Assembly (NCBI GenBank): GCA_016194725.1
Contig: JACQAW010000307.1
Span: forward strand, 1-6,986
Reading direction: 5' to 3'
DNA length: 6,986 nt
From: Deltaproteobacteria bacterium
GTDB taxonomy: Bacteria; Bdellovibrionota; UBA1018; UBA923
Position 1 is the first letter of the stretch; each line of letters begins with the position of its first letter. The notes beneath the pieces are model-generated. The model searched no databases. It was not told the DNA's origin and worked only from the letters and a program-made list of their open reading frames with translations. Positions 1 through 6,986 of the stretch are shown in pieces. The position numbers and the translations under genes are program-made.

Positions 1-945
1 AGCTTCTTGATGTCGGGCTGCACCATCGCAACCCACGCGCCGTAAACGATGGCCACCGCCGAAAGTCCCATGAAAACTGGCGCCAGCAGATGCATGGCCT
101 GCGGAAACAGCGGAAACGCGAAACGGATAAACCCATAGCCGCCAAGCTTCAGCAGCACGCCTGCCAGAATGACAGAGCCGGCCGTCGGGGCCTGGACGTG
201 CGCATCCGGCAGCCAGGTGTGCAGCGGAAACAGCGGCACTTTGATGGCAAACGCCAGGGCAAAAGCCAGGAACATCCACGTCTGGGGGCTATTGAAGCCG
301 TCAAACGGCACCTTTACTTTATAAAGATCGGTTATCGCGGCGCTATATCCGCCCAGCTGCGCCTTGTGCATCGACATCAGGGTGAAGATCGCGATCAACA
401 TCAACAACGAACCCACGAGGGTATAAAGGAAAAATTTCGTTGAAGCGTAAATGCGTTCCTTGCCGCCCCACACGCCGATGAGCAGGTACATCGGAATCAG
501 CATCGCCTCCCAGAATCCGTAGAAAAGGATGATATCGAGTGCCACAAAAGCGCCCAGCATTCCCGTTTCAAGAAAGAGAATCAGGCAAAGAAACGACTTC
601 AGCTTCGTCTCAACCGCATTCCACGAGCCGAGCAGCACGATAGGCGTCAGAAAAGTGGTCAGGAGAATCAGCAGCAGGCTGATGCCGTCAATGCCGACGT
701 AATAGGAAATCCCGAAAACGCTTATCCATTCGTGCTTTTCGATGAACTGGAATTCGACGGCTGCCGAATCAAACGTCTGATACAGCACGCACGAAAGCAG
801 AAAGACCACGAGCGAAAATGCTATCGCGGCGGTCTTGAGCAGCTTTTTACCGGCTTCACCTTGCCCCGGTAGAGCTGCGAGGATAAGGCCGAAAACCGCT
901 GGCGCGAATACGACCAGCGAAACCAGATGATTGGTGATGAATTCC

Positions 946-956
<11 letters not shown>
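1..956 (-). CDS. nuoM: NADH-quinone oxidoreductase subunit M (NuoM), N-terminal part, cut by window edge
   Basis: Antiporter-like membrane subunit of complex I, one of the proton-translocating channels of the membrane arm. The frame is open from ATG at 956-954 to the window edge and gives 318 residues; family members are about 500, so roughly the last third is missing. Visible family marks: FWEAMLIPMYLLIGVWGG with the key TM5 glutamate at E150; the TM7 lysine K239 in AIKVPLFPLHTWLPDAH; then APTAGSVILAGVLLKLGGYG with K270. These match E. coli NuoM E144, K234 and K265 from memory. The visible part ends in QPDIKK, just before the usual LIAYSS motif. The start overlaps the nuoL stop by 11 nt in another frame. 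The only Shine-Dalgarno-like stretch is a weak GGGG (970-967) 10 nt upstream, so translation probably depends on coupling to nuoL. The motifs separate it from NuoL and NuoN. Mrp antiporter subunit D is related, but the operon context settles the call. Confidence 0.96.
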
Positions 957-2922
<1,966 letters not shown>

Positions 2923-2925
2923 CGC

Positions 2926-3225
2926 TTACTCCTTCAAAAGTTGAATGTCTTCGGTACTGACCGACTTCAGATTGCGAAATAGCGCAATCACGAGCCCCAG
3001 CCCCACGGCCGCTTCAGCCGCTGCCACCGTAATGATGAAAAAGACAGCCATCTGGCCGCCGGCGTCGTTCATCTGCCGCGAGTAATTCACGAAGGTCAGG
3101 TTCGCCGCATTGAGCATGATTTCAATCGACATCATGATGACCAGAATATTGCGCCGGGCCAGCACGCCGAACAGCCCGACAAAAAACAACGCGGTTGCGA
3201 AGACCGTCACGTTCATCGGGCTCAT
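2926..3225 (-). CDS. nuoK: NADH-quinone oxidoreductase subunit K (NuoK)
   Basis: Small three-helix membrane subunit of complex I (Nad4L/MnhC-like) that, with NuoJ, forms a proton channel next to NuoN. It is 99 residues against 100 in E. coli, so full length. The two membrane glutamates typical of the family are present: E35 in MMSIEIMLNAANL and E71 in TVAAAEAAVGLGLVIAL, matching E. coli E36 and E72. Its ATG overlaps the nuoJ TGA as ATGA (3225-3222), and GGAG (3234-3231) stands 5 nt upstream, which supports this start over the internal Met4. The last codons carry the ribosome binding site for nuoL. Confidence 0.98.
   Translation of the reverse strand: MSPMNVTVFATALFFVGLFGVLARRNILVIMMSIEIMLNAANLTFVNYSRQMNDAGGQMAVFFIITVAAAEAAVGLGLVIALFRNLKSVSTEDIQLLKE
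2929..2934 (-). promoter_or_regulatory. Shine-Dalgarno site of nuoL
   Basis: AAGGAG lies 6 nt before the nuoL ATG and includes the end of the last nuoK codon just before TAA. It is the strongest ribosome binding site in the window. It fixes the nuoL start and suggests that nuoL is translated well independently of read-through from nuoK. Confidence 0.85.
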
Positions 3226-3764
3226 TTGTGCTCCATCTTGCGCTTGGCAAGCGCCACTGAGCCGACAATGCCCACCAGCAGCAGTATCGAGGTCAGCTCG
3301 AACGGAAGAATGTAATCCGAGAACATGAGCTCCGAAATGACTCGCAGGTTTCCGCCGCTGCTCAGGACTTTCTCGGGGGTCAGACCCACGTCTTTAGGCG
3401 ACCCGGTACCGTGCCTGATGCTCCAGACGAACATCGCGAACAGCCCCAGGCAAAGAAACGCGGCGCCTGCCTGAAATACCTTGCTGCGGCCCAGATCCAG
3501 GTTTTTCGTATCGGCATTGAGCAACATGATGACGAACACGAACAACACCATGATTGCGCCCGCATAAACCAGGATTTGCACGGCGGCCAGAAAGTGCGCC
3601 TGCAGAAGCGCGAAGTCAGCCGAGATGCAAAAGAACATCAGCACCAGGCTGAACGCGCAGGAAATCGGGTTTTTTCCCAGCACCACTCCAAAGAGAGCGA
3701 AAAGAAAGCCCACCCCTGAAAAGATATAGAAAAAGATATCGGTAGCACCGGTTGCCAGTTCCAT
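3222..3764 (-). CDS. nuoJ: NADH-quinone oxidoreductase subunit J (NuoJ)
   Basis: Membrane subunit of complex I (ND6 homologue). Its third helix is a hinge linking quinone chemistry to proton pumping. It is 180 residues, close to the family size (about 165-200). Seen: a first hydrophobic helix at about 10-30; NPISCAFSLVLMFF (32-45); the hallmark TM3 AVQILVYAGAIMVLFVFVIM (61-80) with its YAGAIMVLF core; a less conserved TM4 at about 97-115; a loop at 116-150; and the C-terminal PFELTSILLLVGIVGSVALA (154-173) with membrane glutamate E156. It starts with ATG directly after the nuoI TAA, with no gap. AAGAGG (3780-3775), inside nuoI, lies 10 nt upstream as a somewhat distant ribosome binding site. 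Its TGA overlaps the nuoK ATG by 4 nt. Confidence 0.97.
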   Translation of the reverse strand: MELATGATDIFFYIFSGVGFLFALFGVVLGKNPISCAFSLVLMFFCISADFALLQAHFLAAVQILVYAGAIMVLFVFVIMLLNADTKNLDLGRSKVFQAGAAFLCLGLFAMFVWSIRHGTGSPKDVGLTPEKVLSSGGNLRVISELMFSDYILPFELTSILLLVGIVGSVALAKRKMEHK

Positions 3765-4214
3765 TTACTTTGTGCCTCTTTGGACGAGCAGCGCTTCCTT
3801 GTCGTAAACGCCTTTGTCGCGATAGCTTACCGCCATCTCGTAAATATTGCTCAGCTTGATGGCGTCCTTGGGGCACGCCTCCTCGCAAAAGCCGCAGTAG
3901 CAGCACCGCAAAATATCGATCTCGAACTTCACGGGATATTTCTCTTTATCGGGCCGTTCGCCGGCCACGATGTGGATGCATTCCGCCGGGCACACCGTGG
4001 GGCACAGCATGCAGGCCGTGCAGTTCTCGACGCCATTGACCGATTTGATGTAGTGCAGCCCGCGATAGCGGTCCGAGTACGTGCGGCGTTCTTCGGGATA
4101 TTGAATCGTCACGTTTTTCGCGAACAACATGTTTCGCATCGTGATCTTCAGGCCCGTCAGGATCTCGAAAAGGTAAAACTTGTTCAAGAAACCTTTTTTA
4201 TTGTTAACAAGCAT
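3765..4214 (-). CDS. nuoI: NADH-quinone oxidoreductase subunit I (NuoI), 2x[4Fe-4S] ferredoxin-like
   Basis: Peripheral-arm subunit that holds clusters N6a and N6b and passes electrons from NuoG to N2 near the quinone site. Two CxxCxxCxxxCP motifs are seen: C65, C68, C71, C75 in NCTACMLCPTVCPAECI, and C104, C107, C110, C114 in RCCYCGFCEEACP. All eight ligands are present; C105 is an extra, non-ligand cysteine. The N-terminal part (about 10-55) is the usual amphipathic anchor followed by YPEERRTYSDRYRGLHYI. At 149 residues it is shorter than E. coli NuoI (180), mostly at the C-terminus. ATG lies 1 nt after the nuoH TGA. A purine-rich AGGGG (4228-4224), 9 nt upstream, is a plausible ribosome binding site. 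Confidence 0.97.
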   Translation of the reverse strand: MLVNNKKGFLNKFYLFEILTGLKITMRNMLFAKNVTIQYPEERRTYSDRYRGLHYIKSVNGVENCTACMLCPTVCPAECIHIVAGERPDKEKYPVKFEIDILRCCYCGFCEEACPKDAIKLSNIYEMAVSYRDKGVYDKEALLVQRGTK

Positions 4215-4215
4215 C

Positions 4216-5361
4216 TCAAATCACCCCTAAGTAAATCAGCACGCCCGTAACGGCGATGTTCGCAATCGAGAGCGGCAGAAAAACCTTCCAGCCCAGGTCC
4301 ATGAGCTGGTCATAACGAAACCGCGGAAGCGTCCAGCGCACCCAGACGAACAGCCACATGAAGAAGCCGACCTTCGCCGAGAACACGGCGACCTCCAGGA
4401 TGGCGCGCGCCCACTGGTCTGGATTCGCAAGCGTTGGAACGAACGGCATCAAGGAGCTCGCGATTTCCGAAGCTCTTGCCACTAGTGGCGTGAAGGCCTC
4501 GGCCGCGATGTGCAGTCCCGGAAAGCTATAGCCGCCGAAATACAGCGTGGTCAGCAACGCGCTGGCCGTAACCATGTTCAGGTATTCGGCCATGAAGAAC
4601 AGGGCAAAGCGCATGCTGCCGAACTCAAGATGGTAACCTGCGACGATTTCGCTCTCGCCCTCCGGCAAATCGAAGGGCAGGCGGTTGGTTTCGGCGTACA
4701 CCGACGAAAGAAAAATGATGAAACCGACCGGCTGCACGAAGAAGCCCCATTTTGGGATGTGCGCAAGGATGCCCGGCGCCGAAGCCATGAGCGGATAAGT
4801 TTGCCTGAACACGATTTCACGCAGCTCAAACGAGCTGTAAATCATGACAATGCCCACCAGGCTCAGACCCATCGAAAGCTCGTAACTGATCATCTGCGCC
4901 GAGCTGCGCAGGCTGCCCAGCAGCGAATACTTGTTGTTCGACGACCAGCCCGCCATGATGATTCCGTACACACCAAGCGAACCGATCGACAGAATGTACA
5001 GAAAGCCCACGTTCAGGTCAGCCACTTGCAGATGTACGACATGGCCGGCGATCGTGATATCGCCCCCGAAAGGAACCACGGCAAAGGTCATGAATGCGGG
5101 AAGCAGAACCACCGCCGGCGCCAGGATGTAATAAAACTTATCGCAGTGCTCGGGCACCATGTCTTCTTTGAAGATGAACTTCACCACGTCGGCCAGCGAC
5201 TGGAAAAGGCCAAGCGGGCCCACGCGATTCGGGCCGCGGCGATTTTGCATCAGCGCCGAACCCCGGCGCTCGATCCAAACCATCATGGGAACGACCTGCA
5301 GCATGACGAAGACGATCAGCCCCACCTTCGCCGCCATTTCAATTCCGGTAAACATATCCAT
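4216..5361 (-). CDS. nuoH: NADH-quinone oxidoreductase subunit H (NuoH)
   Basis: Membrane subunit (ND1 homologue) at the base of the peripheral arm; with NuoB and NuoD it forms the quinone chamber and the entry to the proton path. With ATG at 5361 it has 381 residues (E. coli 325, Thermus Nqo8 about 365). Seen: IERRGSALMQNRRGPNRVGP (30-49); GWSSNNKYSLLGSLRSSAQM (138-157) followed by ISYE; the acidic quinone-site loop ETNRLPFDLPEGESEIVAGY (224-243) and HLEFG; and RWTLPRFRYDQLMDLGWK (342-359). An extra segment at about 277-318 separates GG from the last two helices. Start choice: an in-frame GTG at 5373 would add 4 residues and overlap nuoG by 10 nt, but GGAG at 5371-5368 is placed 6 nt before ATG 5361 and overlaps that GTG, so I prefer the ATG. 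The stop is 1 nt from the nuoI start. Confidence 0.96.
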   Translation of the reverse strand: MDMFTGIEMAAKVGLIVFVMLQVVPMMVWIERRGSALMQNRRGPNRVGPLGLFQSLADVVKFIFKEDMVPEHCDKFYYILAPAVVLLPAFMTFAVVPFGGDITIAGHVVHLQVADLNVGFLYILSIGSLGVYGIIMAGWSSNNKYSLLGSLRSSAQMISYELSMGLSLVGIVMIYSSFELREIVFRQTYPLMASAPGILAHIPKWGFFVQPVGFIIFLSSVYAETNRLPFDLPEGESEIVAGYHLEFGSMRFALFFMAEYLNMVTASALLTTLYFGGYSFPGLHIAAEAFTPLVARASEIASSLMPFVPTLANPDQWARAILEVAVFSAKVGFFMWLFVWVRWTLPRFRYDQLMDLGWKVFLPLSIANIAVTGVLIYLGVI

Positions 5362-5363
5362 GG

Positions 5364-6767
5364 TCAGCTCCACAGGGCGAATACGTCCGCCACGCTTCGC
5401 GATTGACCTACAGGCTCAATGGCTTTGTTTAACTTCTGTTCCTTGCCCTGCCAGTTCACGATGGTGCCCGATTTTTCGGTATACGAAAGCCCGGGCAGGA
5501 CGACCTCATAGCTGTCAATGGCGGCAGTTTCGAAAACCCCCACTCCGATAATCGCGCCACCGACGTTTTTGCGCAGGTCGGTCAGCATCATCGCCCGCCC
5601 ACCGCGAAACACGAGGGCGGAATCGTATTTGCCCTGGCCATCCCAACCCTTCAATCCAAGCTTTTCGGCGCCATGCAGGTTGCTCGTCTTGCTTGTGCGA
5701 CGCAGAATCTTGTCTTCAGCCTTGTCGTCGGAGGCTTTCAGGTGTCCCGGCGTTCCGAAGTGGAACAAAGCAGCGTCTTTAAGCTTGTCTTTCGCAAAGG
5801 CCTGAATGGCCCGTATCTCTTCGAGCGTAAGGTCAGAGCCGATCAGAACCAGAACCTTTCCGGTCGCTTTGGCTTTGGCTTCGGCAACGGCGCTCTTCCA
5901 GTCCGTAAAATCAAGCTTCTTGTCGGCCGTGCGCACTGTGGGCTCGGTTACCCGCGCTTCGGCGTTCACGTACTTGAAGCTGAAGCGGCCTTCGTCGCAG
6001 ATCCACCATTTGTTGATCTCCATGTTTTCGCGCGGCAGATGGCGAAAAACCACGCCGTTTTCGCTGTTCACGTCGATGTTGCAGCCCTGAGCGCAGCCTT
6101 CGCAAACCGATTTGGTCTTGGCCAGGTACCAGGCGCGTTTTTTGAAACGAAAGTCGACCAACGTCAGCGAGCCGGTAGGGCAAATGTCAGCCAGATTGCC
6201 GGCATATTCGGTCTCAAGGGGCTTGCCGTCGACCGTCGTGATTTCGGTGCTGTTGCCGCGCTTGAGCGCGACCATTTCGCGAAAGCCACCCACCTCGTCG
6301 CAAAAACGAATGCATCGCGTGCAGTGAATGCAGCGGTTCATGTTCTTTTTAATCACCGGCCCCATGTCCAAGTCGATGAACGTGCGGCGATGCTCTTCGT
6401 AGCGCGAGTCGGGCGCGCCGTGCGCGAAGCTGTAATCTTGAAGGGTGCATTCGCCGGCTTCGTCGCAGATCGGGCAGTCAAGTGGGTGGTTGATGAGCGT
6501 GAACTCCATTACCGACGCGCGCGTCTTTTTGACTTTATCCGAGTTGGTGTGCACGATCATGCCGTCACCCGCGGGCAGCGAGCACGCCGTCTGGATCTTG
6601 GGCATCTTTTCCACTTCAACCGCGCACATGCGGCATTGGGCAACCACGGCCAGCGCCGGATGATAACAGAAGCGCGGAATGTCGATGCCATTGCGGTCAG
6701 CAACCTGAATCACCATTTCGCCTGGCTTGAACTCCAGTTCCTTGCCGTCAATTATGCATTTGGGCAT
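5364..6767 (-). CDS. nuoG: NADH-quinone oxidoreductase subunit G (NuoG), compact form
   Basis: Largest Fe-S subunit of the complex I peripheral arm; carries electrons from NuoF (N3) through N1b, N4 and N5 to NuoI. Ligands seen: N1b C34, C45, C48, C62 ([2Fe-2S] ferredoxin domain); N5 H94, C98, C101, C107 in HPLDCPICDEAGECTLQ; N4 C146, C149, C152 in NRCIHCTRCIRFC and C196 in DICPTGSLT; N7 C222, C225, C229, C257. After N7 only about 210 residues remain. They start like the molybdopterin-oxidoreductase fold (GKVLVLIGSDLTLEEIRAI, 303-321) and jump to its usual end (VVLPGLSYTEKSGTIVNWQG, 422-441). The total of 467 residues compares with about 780 in Thermus Nqo3 and about 908 in E. coli. The frame is intact, so this is a shortened protein and not a broken gene. 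ATG lies inside the nuoF end (16-nt overlap) with AAGGTG (6777-6772) 4 nt upstream. Confidence 0.95.
   Translation of the reverse strand: MPKCIIDGKELEFKPGEMVIQVADRNGIDIPRFCYHPALAVVAQCRMCAVEVEKMPKIQTACSLPAGDGMIVHTNSDKVKKTRASVMEFTLINHPLDCPICDEAGECTLQDYSFAHGAPDSRYEEHRRTFIDLDMGPVIKKNMNRCIHCTRCIRFCDEVGGFREMVALKRGNSTEITTVDGKPLETEYAGNLADICPTGSLTLVDFRFKKRAWYLAKTKSVCEGCAQGCNIDVNSENGVVFRHLPRENMEINKWWICDEGRFSFKYVNAEARVTEPTVRTADKKLDFTDWKSAVAEAKAKATGKVLVLIGSDLTLEEIRAIQAFAKDKLKDAALFHFGTPGHLKASDDKAEDKILRRTSKTSNLHGAEKLGLKGWDGQGKYDSALVFRGGRAMMLTDLRKNVGGAIIGVGVFETAAIDSYEVVLPGLSYTEKSGTIVNWQGKEQKLNKAIEPVGQSRSVADVFALWS
5368..5371 (-). promoter_or_regulatory. Shine-Dalgarno site that fixes the nuoH start
   Basis: GGAG lies 6 nt before ATG 5361 and just before the nuoG TGA (5366-5364). 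It overlaps the alternative GTG start at 5373-5371, so it cannot serve that start. The arrangement of ribosome binding site at the upstream stop codon copies the nuoK/nuoL junction. Confidence 0.7.
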
Positions 6768-6986
6768 TTGCCACCTTTGATATGCTCTTCAAATTCATTT
6801 TTGAACTTGCGCACGAAGCTCATCACCGGCCCGGCAGCCGCGTCACCGAGCGCGCAGAGAGTTTTACCGTTGATGTTGTCAGCGATGTCCAGCAACAGAT
6901 TCAAGTCTGACTCCTTGCCGTGGCCGTCTTCGATTCGATGAAGCACGTCTTCCATCCACCGACAGCCTTCGCGGCACGGCGTGCAC
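6752..6986 (-). CDS. nuoF: NADH-quinone oxidoreductase subunit F (NuoF), C-terminal end, cut by window edge
   Basis: NuoF binds NADH and FMN and passes electrons to cluster N3 ([4Fe-4S]). Only the last 77 residues are here (family about 430-450); the FMN and NADH sites lie beyond the edge. Reading from 6985 gives CTPCREGCRWMEDVLHRIED, the second half of the SCGxCxxCR N3 motif. The fourth N3 ligand follows in GKTLCALGDAAAGPVMSFVR. The tail is a charged helix ending in GGKCPNA before TAA (6754-6752). The residue after CREG is Cys where E. coli has Leu (CRDGL) and many others Thr or Val. The 3' end overlaps nuoG by 16 nt, so the two are probably translationally coupled. An internal ATG at 6955 is not a start, since the conserved frame continues upstream of it. 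Confidence 0.94.
   Translation of the reverse strand, partial: CTPCREGCRWMEDVLHRIEDGHGKESDLNLLLDIADNINGKTLCALGDAAAGPVMSFVRKFKNEFEEHIKGGKCPNA

Noticed and set aside
5362..5373. GTG at 5373 as the nuoH start
   Set aside because: The best Shine-Dalgarno overlaps this codon and is spaced for ATG 5361; the four extra residues have no family support. It cannot be fully excluded.
4510..5406. Plus-strand open frame of 298 codons opposite nuoH
   Set aside because: Also codon-aligned with the sense gene; composition is typical of an antisense shadow (many His, Arg, Gln) and there is no motif.
5364..5930. Possibility that nuoG is a pseudogene or frameshifted, given its short length
   Set aside because: The frame runs unbroken to a conserved NuoG-like C-terminus, and the stop lies 2 nt from the nuoH start with a proper ribosome binding site, so no stranded coding fragment is left over.
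5673..6941. Long plus-strand open frame of 422 codons opposite nuoG and the end of nuoF
   Set aside because: It is exactly codon-aligned with nuoG on the other strand, so its stops would require the sense codons TTA, CTA or TCA, which this coding DNA seldom uses. The product is rich in Arg, His and Ala with no recognisable motif, while nuoG is unmistakable.

Overview
The window is one uninterrupted stretch of a bacterial respiratory complex I (proton-pumping NADH:quinone oxidoreductase, NDH-1) operon. Every gene is read from the minus strand, so transcription runs from right to left. In transcription order it holds the 3' end of nuoF, then complete nuoG, nuoH, nuoI, nuoJ, nuoK and nuoL, then the 5' part of nuoM. 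This is the canonical nuoA-N order. nuoA-E and most of nuoF should lie beyond position 6986, and the rest of nuoM plus nuoN beyond position 1.

Layout from right to left: nuoF C-terminus (6752-6986, last ligands of Fe-S cluster N3); nuoG (5364-6767, clusters N1b, N5, N4 and N7, with a strongly shortened C-terminal domain); nuoH (4216-5361, quinone-site membrane subunit); nuoI (3765-4214, clusters N6a/N6b); nuoJ (3222-3764) and nuoK (2926-3225), small membrane subunits; nuoL (946-2922) and nuoM (1-956), antiporter-like proton-pumping subunits. Junctions range from a 16-nt overlap to a 3-nt gap, so there is no intergenic DNA. I see no promoter, terminator, RNA gene, repeat array, CRISPR or mobile element.

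The products form one machine. NuoF accepts electrons from NADH through FMN. NuoF, NuoG and NuoI carry the Fe-S chain to quinone, which binds at the NuoH interface. NuoJ, K, L and M make up most of the proton-translocating membrane arm.

The organism is a bacterium with a respiratory chain and moderately GC-rich coding DNA. The N7 motif in NuoG argues against a mitochondrial or mitochondrion-like source. The sequence does not let me name a phylum; a deltaproteobacteria-like or uncultivated lineage is a guess only.

I found no undescribed system. The point most worth a second look is the compact 467-residue NuoG, which keeps all its Fe-S ligands including N7 but has lost most of the molybdopterin-oxidoreductase-like domain. 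Smaller points are a His/Asp-rich loop in NuoL, an extra segment in NuoH, an extra cysteine beside the N3 motif in NuoF, and the tightly coupled gene junctions.
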